Shown piece after piece: positions 1 through 7,200 of a DNA stretch of 33,929 nt. Below the pieces are notes generated by a model that was not told the DNA's origin, ran no database searches, and saw nothing but the letters and a program-made list of their open reading frames with translations. The stretch covers positions 1 through 33,929 of the forward strand of contig JBASNZ010000100.1 in NCBI GenBank assembly GCA_049657775.1. Direction: 5' to 3'. The position numbers and the translations under genes were made by a program. This DNA is from JBASNZ01 sp049657775 (GTDB lineage Bacteria; Actinomycetota; Coriobacteriia; Anaerosomatales; Anaerosomataceae). Positions within the stretch are counted from its first letter, which is position 1. Each line of letters starts with the position of its first letter.

Positions 1-210
1 TACTCTCAGACGGTGAGGGATACGAACCACGGGCGGGGCACCTGATGCCGTTCTCGACGCGGCAACCGTTCCGCGGGATGTTCAATCCCCTCAACTGAGA
101 GTAGGCCCCCCGAATCCTTACGCGCTCGTAACGGGGTTGTTGATGGACTTGTGGCACGACGCGTGCTACCATTCCTGACTGTTGTGCTTTGAAAGGATGC
201 CCCACGGCGT
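1..210. other. non-coding stretch with long-range inverted repeat
   Basis: I see no convincing gene here. TACTCTCAG at 1-9 is the exact reverse complement of CTGAGAGTA at 95-103. Between them lie three short hairpins: GGCA-N5-TGCC near 38-50, GCGG-N8-CCGC near 59-74, and GGGAT-N5-ATCCC near 75-89. This could be a small multibranched RNA on either strand, or chance; the region begins at the window edge, so it may be incomplete. A minus-strand open frame across 6-524 has no family resemblance and runs against the leader of the next gene, so I do not call it. Confidence 0.25.
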
Positions 211-495
211 ATGGATCTCGCGATCAGCGGGTTCCACGGACCAGCGCCTGGGTGTCGAAGTCCGATGAGAACGGGTATGCCATCCGCGGTATCGGAACCG
301 CAGGCGCGCCCACCCAAAGGATCATGGTCCACGACCAACAGCATAGCTGATGCTTGTTTGGCCAAGGCGGCGATCACGCCGATCCCGTGGCCGGGTACGA
401 GGCAGCTAGCTCTCCCAGAACCCCGCTGTCCCTCCCGTGGATCACCATCCACGTCCCTCCCGGTTGCCGCCTGTCCTGTAGTCGGACCCGGAGGT
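211..495 (+). promoter_or_regulatory. possible structured RNA leader of the RlpA-like gene
   Basis: About 285 nt upstream of the RlpA-like start show several stable potential hairpins. One is CCAACAGCAT with ATGCTTGTTTGG near 335-362 (10 pairs, two bulged T). Another is CGTGGAT-N4-ATCCACG at 436-453, close to the start codon. The motif CAGCTAGCTC near 404-413 faintly recalls the conserved 3' part (CAGCTAAC) of ydaO-type cyclic-di-AMP riboswitches, which commonly precede cell-wall hydrolase genes in Actinobacteria. The other conserved blocks of that class are not recognisable, so the class assignment is a guess; a structured leader is somewhat better supported. Confidence 0.25.
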
Positions 496-499
496 TCGC

Positions 500-1135
500 G
501 TGAAGGTACGAAATGTGTTCTCAAAGCCCGTCACGACCGTGCTGGTCGCATCCGCGATCGCACTGAGTATCGTGGCAGGCGCCGGTCTTGCCCCCGTGAC
601 AGCGGCTCATGCCGTCACTGTGGGAGAAGCCTCAGGCGTCGACACCCTCGGAATCACACCGCAGCAGGTCGTTGAGGCCAAGATCGGCACCTTGAGTGGA
701 TCCAGCGCGGTGATTCGCGTGGCGACACTCAAGAAGTCCAGCCCCAAGACGGTCACCCTCTCGTCCCGCTCGGCGAAGTCGTCGAAGACCGCGGCGTACA
801 AGGCCGTACAGGCCGCCAAGATCGCGGCGAGCGCTCGGGCGATCGTGCCGCTCACGGGTTGGAAGACAGCGAAGGTTTCCTGGTACGGTCCAGGCTTCTA
901 TGGACACACTATGGCCGGAGGCGGCCAGCTCACTCCCACAAGCATGGTGGTAGCTCATCGCAGCATGAAGTTCGGTACCAAGATCCAGTTCACGTATAGG
1001 GGCAAGACGGTCGTGGCGGTCGTCAAGGACCGCGGTCCGTATGTTTCTGGTCGGACCTTCGACCTCGGCCCCGGCACTGCCAAAGCGCTCGGTTTCTCGG
1101 GCGTGGGCACGGTGAGTTGGCGCATCGTCAAGTAG
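500..1135 (+). CDS. secreted RlpA-like double-psi beta-barrel protein
   Basis: 211-aa exported protein. Residues 1-37 are a signal peptide (basic start, long Ala/Val core, AAHA near the probable cleavage site). A low-complexity Lys/Ser/Ala linker follows to about residue 120. The C-terminal ~88 residues are an RlpA-like double-psi beta-barrel, with SWYGPGFYG, VVAHRSMKFGT and the VKDRGPYVSGRTFDL block typical of peptidoglycan-acting RlpA and resuscitation-factor-like proteins. The Glu of the usual TANGE motif is Gln here (AGGGQ), so lytic transglycosylase activity is uncertain. The GTG start at 500 is chosen because GGAGG lies just upstream at 490-494. Monocistronic, closed by the terminator at 1163. 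Confidence 0.85.
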   Translation: MKVRNVFSKPVTTVLVASAIALSIVAGAGLAPVTAAHAVTVGEASGVDTLGITPQQVVEAKIGTLSGSSAVIRVATLKKSSPKTVTLSSRSAKSSKTAAYKAVQAAKIAASARAIVPLTGWKTAKVSWYGPGFYGHTMAGGGQLTPTSMVVAHRSMKFGTKIQFTYRGKTVVAVVKDRGPYVSGRTFDLGPGTAKALGFSGVGTVSWRIVK

Positions 1136-1162
1136 ACGGATCGCCTCACGAGTCACTGACGC

Positions 1163-1195
1163 AACGGCGTCGGGCGCTTAGGCCCCGGCGCCGTT
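1163..1195 (+). terminator. intrinsic terminator after the RlpA-like gene
   Basis: AACGGCGTCGGG pairs with CCCGGCGCCGTT over 12 bp (one T-G wobble) around an 8-9-nt loop, 27 nt after the stop codon. The downstream GTTGTTGT is only moderately T-rich. Confidence 0.7.
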
Positions 1196-1368
1196 GTTGT
1201 GCTGGAGGGAGGTTTGGCCCCTGTTCGCCAGCCACGGGCGGCCGGACCTGTTCGGGCTCCGGCATGTTGATGCGTGCCGGAGGGCAGCGGAATCTCTCCG
1301 TCTGGTACCGCGCGGGTTCGGTTAGGGTATGTATGAACCGTCATCGTCGCGCGAGGAGGTTGTGGGAT

Positions 1369-1707
1369 ATGCCGGATCCCGGCGAACCCAAGAAGGACAG
1401 CGTCACGGCCATCATCGATTCGGTGGCCGACTTGCTGCAGACCGCCACCGACTGGGTGCGGCAGGAGGCGGAGGCCGTCGTTCGCGAGAAGATCGTCGCG
1501 CCCATCCAGCGCCTCGGTCTCACGCTCGCCTCCGCGAGCGCCGCGGGATGTCTCGCGGTCGTGGGGCTCATCTTCATCGCGGTCGCGATGTTCTTGGTGC
1601 TTGCCGAGTGGCTCACGTATCCCGGCGCCCTCCTGGCCATCGGCGCCGTGTATCTCATCGGATCGATCATCTTCGTGATCATCAAAGTGAGGTTGATGCA
1701 GAAATGA
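1369..1707 (+). CDS. phage-holin-superfamily membrane protein
   Basis: 112-aa protein with an amphipathic, charged N-terminal half (about residues 8-45, including DWVRQEAEAVVREKI) and two hydrophobic segments (about 50-75 and 82-108). This layout and length match the actinobacterial putative holin/holin III superfamily, which are chromosomal inner-membrane proteins of unknown role and not necessarily phage-derived. Start: ATG 1369 has GGAGG at 1355-1359 with 9-nt spacing; an upstream ATG at 1333 lacks a comparable site. The last codons overlap the next start (ATGA), so the two genes are translationally coupled. Confidence 0.7.
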   Translation: MPDPGEPKKDSVTAIIDSVADLLQTATDWVRQEAEAVVREKIVAPIQRLGLTLASASAAGCLAVVGLIFIAVAMFLVLAEWLTYPGALLAIGAVYLIGSIIFVIIKVRLMQK

Positions 1708-1898
1708 CGTCTGCCGAGACGCCCAAGATCACCGTCGACGATCTCCGCGACAAGGCCATGCGCATCAAGGACATGGCAGAGGCCGAGGCGCGCCATGTCG
1801 CCAGCGAGCGCGCGACGCAGCTGGTTGTCGCGGGCGTCGTGGTCGTGGTCGCTGCGGTGTCGATCGCGTTCTATCTTGGAAGCCGTCGGCGCCGCTGA
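1704..1898 (+). CDS. small single-pass membrane protein
   Basis: 64 aa. A charged, helical N-terminal part (TVDDLRDKAMRIKDMAEAE) is followed by one transmembrane segment rich in Val and Ala (about residues 38-57) and a basic tail GSRRRR. The ATG overlaps the stop of the holin-like gene by 4 bp (ATGA), so the two are co-translated and probably act together at the membrane. I recognise no named family; the pairing with a holin-superfamily protein is the only functional clue. Confidence 0.75.
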   Translation: MTSAETPKITVDDLRDKAMRIKDMAEAEARHVASERATQLVVAGVVVVVAAVSIAFYLGSRRRR

Positions 1899-1928
1899 CG
1901 GCGCCGCATCGCTAGAGTGGGGGTCCTT

Positions 1929-2396
1929 ATGCGCGTTCATGCCGTCACCGTGTGCCCCGACCGTGTCGACGTGGTGGTCGGCATCGACGAAACCGACATC
2001 ATGAGGACTGCGACCACACCCGGTGTGGCTGGCCGGGCTCTTGAGCTGCTGCCCGACCTTGAGAGGCACCTCTGCCACAACGAGACAGGCCGCAGCTTCG
2101 CCGAGGAGATCGCTGACACCGAGGTCCCGCATCTCTTTGAGCACGTGGTGATGGAACTCATGGCGCAGGCGGGCTCGCCCCGCTCGCTCAAGGGTGAGAC
2201 GAGCTGGGACTTCCGCCGTGACGGCAAGGGCGTGTTCCGCGTATCGGTTGAGTACGACGACGACTTCGTGTGCCTTGGAGCGATCAAGCTGGCGAATCGC
2301 GTGATGGGCTACCTGCTCGATGATGGGCAGCCGCCGGACGTCGCCAGCGAGACGGGTCGGCTGCGGGAGCTCAGGACGAGGCCGCGGGCGAGCTAG
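1929..2396 (+). CDS. stand-alone protein resembling the cyanophycin synthetase N-domain
   Basis: 155 aa. The stretch PGVAGRALELLPDLERHLCH followed by SFAEEIADTEVPHLFEHVVM resembles the N-terminal domain of cyanophycin synthetase (pattern LPGL..H.C, then GT..AHV.EHV.LELQ). The second half has VFRVSVEYDDDFVCLGAIKLA, like the strand-helix region that follows in that domain. No ATP-grasp or Mur-ligase domain is present or encoded next door, so it cannot itself make cyanophycin; its role is unknown. ATG 1929 is chosen over GTG 1917 because a G-rich ribosome site (GTGGGGG) sits about 6 nt upstream. Confidence 0.6.
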   Translation: MRVHAVTVCPDRVDVVVGIDETDIMRTATTPGVAGRALELLPDLERHLCHNETGRSFAEEIADTEVPHLFEHVVMELMAQAGSPRSLKGETSWDFRRDGKGVFRVSVEYDDDFVCLGAIKLANRVMGYLLDDGQPPDVASETGRLRELRTRPRAS

Positions 2397-2590
2397 GGGC
2401 ACGCGAGTTCACGCGTCCGGCGCTTTCAGAGCAATGCCTCGAGGACCCGCAACGCACTGTGGCTTCTCAAGTCGTCTTTCGAAGGACGTTGATCCGCAGC
2501 CGCTGCAAGGCACAGGTCTCTCTGCATTACGGGGGTATGGCTTCGGCGAGATTCCGTTTAGTGGCGCCGAATATCATCCGACCCGGGCGC

Positions 2591-2640
2591 TTGACGACTC
2601 GTGCGCCGCCGTCTAGGGTATAGTACTATCGGTGGTACTA
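2591..2640 (+). promoter_or_regulatory. hic promoter with overlapping palindromic operator
   Basis: TTGACG at 2591-2596 and TAGGGT at 2614-2619 are spaced by 17 nt and form a good sigma-70-type promoter. The -10 end and start region overlap a perfect 10-bp palindrome ATAGTACTAT (2620-2629), and TAGTAC (2621-2626) is repeated inverted as GTACTA at 2635-2640. Operators overlapping the start site are usual for toxin-antitoxin operons, where antitoxin and toxin-antitoxin complex repress; here the likely binder is the ribbon-helix-helix domain of HicB. Confidence 0.65.
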
Positions 2641-2654
2641 AGTCGGGACCTCAA

Positions 2655-2891
2655 GTGACTCAGATCGAGAAGCTGCTGAAAGAGATGAGGGCTCATCCGC
2701 AAGCCGTTCGGTACGCGGAACTGATTCATCTCCTCGAACACCATGGAGTGGTCATCCGATCGGGGAAGGGCAGCCATCGGGTTGCGGAGAGGGACGGCGA
2801 GCTCTATACGATTGCCGATCCGGGACCTGGAAAGTACCTCAACCCGAAGACCGTCAAGCACTGCCTGCAAGCATTTGACCTGTGGAAGTAA
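2655..2891 (+). CDS. hicA: HicA-family mRNA interferase toxin
   Basis: 78-aa protein of the HicA toxin family (dsRBD-like fold, ribosome-independent mRNA cleavage). The alpha1 segment YAELIHLLEHHGVVIRSGKG leads into GSH with the expected catalytic His at about residue 41. The IADPGPGKYLNPKTVKHCL tail corresponds to the family's final strand and helix. The start is taken as GTG 2655; the frame is open further upstream to 2601, but that part crosses the promoter. First gene of a probable hicA-hicB-SecB-like operon; 38 nt separate it from hicB. Confidence 0.8.
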   Translation: MTQIEKLLKEMRAHPQAVRYAELIHLLEHHGVVIRSGKGSHRVAERDGELYTIADPGPGKYLNPKTVKHCLQAFDLWK

Positions 2892-2929
2892 GGCGGCCAC
2901 GGTCTCCAACCGAGAGAGGGACAGGAGCG

Positions 2930-3406
2930 ATGGGCGATACCAGCAAGGGGGCTGCTGAGTTCGAGGCACTCAGCTATCCAGTCGAGATTACCGAGGATGA
3001 CAACGGCTACTTCGTGCGCATCCCGGATCTGCCCGGATGCGAATCAAGTGGCGCTACGCTGGCCGAGGCCATGTATGCGATCGATGAAGCCAAGGCGGCG
3101 TGGATAGCTACGGCGCTTGAGCTGGGTAAGACGGTACCTGTTCCCCGCGGCGATGACGACTACAGCGGGAAGTTCGTCGTTCGTGTGGGCCCGTCGGTAC
3201 ACAGGGATCTTGTCCGATTGGCGCAGCTGGAGGGGATGAGTCTCAACACGTTCGTCGCGACAACTCTGGCTCGCGAGACAGGCAGATATCCCGCACAAGC
3301 CGCGAAAGGGGCCAGTGGAGTCACCTATACCTCGGAGCACACTCACGAGATCACATGTGACACGCGACCCGACAACGGATGGCGCGTCTACACGAACGCG
3401 AGCTAA
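2930..3406 (+). CDS. hicB: HicB-family antitoxin with extended C-terminus
   Basis: 158 aa. Residues 14-70 form the degraded RNase H-like HicB domain (YPVEITEDDNGYFVRIPDLP, then ATLAEAMYAIDEA). Residues 80-116 form a ribbon-helix-helix DNA-binding unit (FVVRVGPSVHRDLVRLAQLE, then SLNTFVATTLARE). About 42 residues follow (117-158), polar and probably disordered, ending NGWRVYTNAS. This extension is beyond what HicB needs and resembles the chaperone-addiction tails of antitoxins encoded beside SecB-like chaperones. ATG 2930 follows AGGAG. It should neutralise HicA and repress the promoter at 2591. Confidence 0.8.
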   Translation: MGDTSKGAAEFEALSYPVEITEDDNGYFVRIPDLPGCESSGATLAEAMYAIDEAKAAWIATALELGKTVPVPRGDDDYSGKFVVRVGPSVHRDLVRLAQLEGMSLNTFVATTLARETGRYPAQAAKGASGVTYTSEHTHEITCDTRPDNGWRVYTNAS

Positions 3407-3417
3407 CGGGAGTGGCT

Positions 3418-3855
3418 ATGAGTGATCGCCCAGACGCACCGATCGAGCTGCCGGACCAGGCAGTCTATAACGCGTTCATCAGCGACGTGGAACTGAGGAC
3501 CATTGCCCTGGAGTCATGCCGGGCCGAGTTTGTGCGCGACGCCTTCGCCGAAGGTGGCGGTACGATAGCCGTGAGAGTGGATACGACGTTCGAGCCCGCG
3601 ACAGACGAAGAGTTGGTGGCATTGGTGCGGGTGCAGACCCGCGCAAAGTCGTCCGAGACTCATCGCATGTGCACCAAGGTCGACTGCGTCTACCGGCTTG
3701 TGTATTGGAGCGCGGTCCCGGCGACGCCAGAGATCCTGTGCGTGTTCGCCAAGAATGTTGAGATGAACGTCTGGCCGTATGCGAGGGAGCTGACGCACAG
3801 CCTGACAGGCAAGATGCCCGGGCCAACGCTGACGCTCCCGCTGCATAAGTCATAG
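3418..3855 (+). CDS. SecB-like chaperone of a toxin-antitoxin-chaperone set
   Basis: 145-aa protein with a SecB-family pattern. An early strand block, YNAFISDVELRTIALESC, is followed by a middle beta-sheet region (TIAVRVDTTF, YRLVYW, EILCVFAKN). The characteristic end, NVWPYARELTHSLTGK then PTLTLPL, corresponds to the SecB WP-x-x-RE...LPP-type block. SecB homologues in bacteria without a proteobacterial SecB pathway, placed right after a toxin-antitoxin pair, are known as TAC chaperones that stabilise the antitoxin. The gene starts 11 nt after hicB, consistent with one operon. Assignment rests on motif resemblance, not on an alignment. Confidence 0.7.
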   Translation: MSDRPDAPIELPDQAVYNAFISDVELRTIALESCRAEFVRDAFAEGGGTIAVRVDTTFEPATDEELVALVRVQTRAKSSETHRMCTKVDCVYRLVYWSAVPATPEILCVFAKNVEMNVWPYARELTHSLTGKMPGPTLTLPLHKS

Positions 3856-3872
3856 GCAACGGGCCGCGCAGG

Positions 3873-4170
3873 ATGGAGCAACTGGAGCGGACGCGCCGCT
3901 ATCTCGTGCGAATGCGCTCGCTCTATGAAGGCGTCCCAGCACGCGAAGACGGTAATGATCACTACGCCGATGTTTGTCCACTCGTTCTTCATCCGCTGTT
4001 ATCACATTCGCGATCGGGTGCTCACCCTGTCCAAGATCGACATCGAGACAGAGTACGTTGATGACTACATCCGCAGCCATCTGGAACTTCGGGTCTGTGC
4101 GGACCTCTCCAACGCGGCATGCCACACCGGCTTCCGCCACCCTCATGTCACTCCCGCCTGGTATCCTTAA
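3873..4170 (+). pseudogene. frameshifted small ORF following the SecB-like gene
   Basis: Two overlapping frames read as one protein if a base is skipped. The first runs from ATG 3873 (MEQLERTRRYLVRMRSLYEG... to DHYADV). The second carries VHSFFIRCYHIRDR, VDDYIRSHLELRVCADLSNA and ends at TAA 4168-4170. The switch fits one extra T in the GTTTGT run at about 3970-3975; dropping it gives ADVVHSFFIRCYH. The rebuilt ~98-aa protein resembles small proteins of unknown function with FF..CYH..D and L..CADI.NA.KH patterns found near mobile and defence genes. It may be a true mutation, a sequencing error, or less likely programmed +1 frameshifting. Confidence 0.6.
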
Positions 4171-4203
4171 CGAGCAGTCACCACGAGCCTCAGGGGGGCG
4201 CGC

Positions 4204-7200
4204 GTGTCGGACCCTGTCGAGAGCTACTTCAGCGAACTGCGGGACATCCGCAGCTCCGGCGCCGGTGTTGCCGAGATCAGCTACTACGACCCACTCAAGC
4301 AACTCCTCAACGAGGTAGGTAAGTCGCTCAAGCCCAAGGTGCGCGCGCTCATGCAGCTGCGCAACACCGGTTCGGGCAACCCCGATGGCGGCCTCTTCAC
4401 GGCCAACCAGCTCAAGAACTGGGACCCCGGCGCCGATCCGCTCCTGGGCCAGCTTCCCGCGCGCGGCGCGATCGAGGTCAAAGGCACCTCGGATGACGCA
4501 TTCGTAATCGCCGAGTCGGAGCAGGTGGCGCGCTACGTAGAACGCTACGGACTGGTGCTGGTAACGAACCTCCGGGACTTCGTGCTCGTGGGCAGGAACG
4601 TCGACGGCGACGGCGTCCGTCAGCTCGAAACCTGCCGACTTGCCACCAGCGAGACCGCATTTTGGGCCAAGGTCCAGCATCCCCGCACGTATGGCGAGGA
4701 GGCGGGCGAGGGCCTCACCGAGTTCCTGCGTCGGGTGCTCCTGCACAACGCACCGCTCTCCGACCCGAAGGACCTCGCGTGGTTCCTCGCAAGCTACGCG
4801 CGCACCGCGCGACTCCGTCTGGAGCAGAAGCACGAGCTGCCCGCGCTCGACGCGCTCCGCTCGCAACTCGAGGACGCGCTCGGCCTCAAGTTCGAGGGAG
4901 AGAAGGGCGACCACTTCTTCCGGTCCACGCTGGTGCAAACGCTCTTCTACGGCATGTTCGCGGCATGGGTGCTGTGGGCGCGCGACATGGATCACACCGA
5001 GCAGGTCCCGCGGGAGCGCCGCTTCCAGTGGGAAACCGCCACTGCCACGCTGCACGTCCCCATGGTCTACGAGCTCTTCCGTCAGTTCGCCGACGTGCGC
5101 CAGTTGGGCGCCCTGGGAATCTCCGAGGTCCTGGAGTGGGCCGAGGAGATACTGTGGCGCATCGACCGCAAGGCGTTCTTCGAGAAGTTCCGTGAAGAGC
5201 ACGCGGTGCAGTACTTCTACGAGCCGTTCCTCGAGGCGTTCGACCCGGCGCTCCGCAAGGAGCTCGGCGTGTGGTACACGCCCGACGAGGTCGTGAAATA
5301 CATGGTTGCGCGGGTGGACTGGGCGCTTCGCGAAGAGCTGGGCATTGCCGATGGTCTCGCTGACCCGAGCGTGGTGGTGCTCGATCCGTGCTGCGGTACC
5401 GGTGCGTACCTGGTGGAGGTGCTTCGCACCATCGGCCGGACGCTCACCGGCAAGGGGGCCGACGCGCTCACCCGCAACGACGTGAAGCGTGCCGCGCTGG
5501 AGCGCGTGATCGGCTTCGAGATCATGCCGGCGCCGTTCGTGGTGGCGCACCTGCAGATGGGAATCCTTCTCGCCGAGCTGGGCGTGCCGCTCAAGGACGC
5601 CGATGAGCGCGCCGCCATCTACCTCACCAACGCGCTCACCGGCTGGGGTGACGGTGGCATCACGCCGCCGAAAGAGAGGCGCGGGGTGGAGGGCCAGCTG
5701 CACTCGACGCTGCTGTTCCCGGAGTTCGCCGAGGAGCGCGACGCCGCTGACCGCGTCAAACGCGAGGAGAAGATCCTCGTGGTGATCGGCAATCCGCCGT
5801 ACAACGGGTATGCGGGCATGGCGGTGGATGAAGAGCGCGGGCTGTCGGAGGCGTACAGGACCACCAAGCGTGCGCCGAAACCGCAGGGCCAGGGACTGAA
5901 CGACCTCTACGTGCGGTTCTATCGCATGGCCGAGCGGCAGATCACCGAGCGGAGTGGCAGGGGCGTGGTGTGTCTGATCTCCAACTCCAGCTGGATCGAC
6001 AGCCTGTCGTTCACCGGGATGCGCGAGCGGTTCCTTGAGGTGTTCGACTCGATCCGCGTGGACAACCTCAATGGGGACAAGTACCGCACCGGCAAGCTGA
6101 CGCCAGAAGGCAAGCCGGATCCCAGCGTGTTCTCAACCGAGAAGAACCGCGAGGGCATCCAGGTTGGGACGGCTATCGGCCTGCTCGTTAAGGGCAGGGA
6201 GCATTCGGTCACCGTCGAGTATCGCGACTGGTGGGGTGCGTCCAAGCGAAAGGACCTGGACGCCGCAGCCGCTGAGTTGCCCGAAGGCTACGTCTCGCAC
6301 GAACCAGTCCTTGAGCTAGGGCTGCCGTTCCGCCCCGCCGAGGTTGCCGAGGGGTATCTGTCGTGGCCGAAGATCCCGGAGTTGTTCCCGGTGTTTTACC
6401 CCGGCGTTCAGACGAAGCGCGACGAGTTCGTCGTGGATATTGACCGAGACGTGCTGATGAAGAGACTGTACGCATTTGCGGACCCCTCGGTTTCCGATGA
6501 ACAGATGCGATCGATCTCCCCGCGCGCCATGGAGAAAACCGCGCAATACGATCCGCGTGAGATACGCCGCTTCATTCAGATGCGAGGCATCTTGGAAGAC
6601 CACGTGGTCCGGCACCTCTACCGACCACTGGACTTGCGGTGGGTCTACTGGGAGCCAGATGTGCCGCTTCTGAGTCGACGAGTGCCCGAGTACTATCCGC
6701 AGGTCTTCGATGGCAACCGGTTCATCGCCAGCCAACACAAGCCGCGCAGGACGTGGTCGCGAACGCAGCCATCCACGAGCCTTGCGTGTCTCGACCTTAT
6801 TGATCGCGGAGCGAGCCTCTTCCCTGAGCAGATCAAATCGAGCGGGCTTCTTCAGGACAGCCACCCCAATCTGTCGACCCGCGCAGATGAGTACTGCGAG
6901 GTTCTTGACTGTACCAGCGGAGACCTGCAGGCCCATCTCCTGGCCGTCGGGCACGCACCATCGTTTGAGCGCGAGAACTCTGCGGCACTCATGCAAGATT
7001 GGCCGCGCGCCCCACTGCCTGCAAGCGAAGGCGCTCTCGAGGCATCGGTCGAGTTGGGCTCGCGAGTTGGCACGCTGCTGGACCCGGACCGAGAGGCGGT
7101 AGCCCACTTGATCGCGCAGGCGGTAGGTACCCTCTCTGCCACCGTCGCCTCCCTCGACCCGGCCACCGACCTTGCTGTCACCGCCCGCTGGGGCATCGCC

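Noticed and set aside
6..524. 172-aa minus-strand open frame upstream of the RlpA-like gene
   Set aside because: No family pattern, runs antisense over the leader and the start of a strong gene; long chance frames are common at this GC.
3850..5703. 617-aa minus-strand open frame
   Set aside because: Arg/Glu/Leu/Val-rich antisense shadow of the restriction-modification gene, with no domains.
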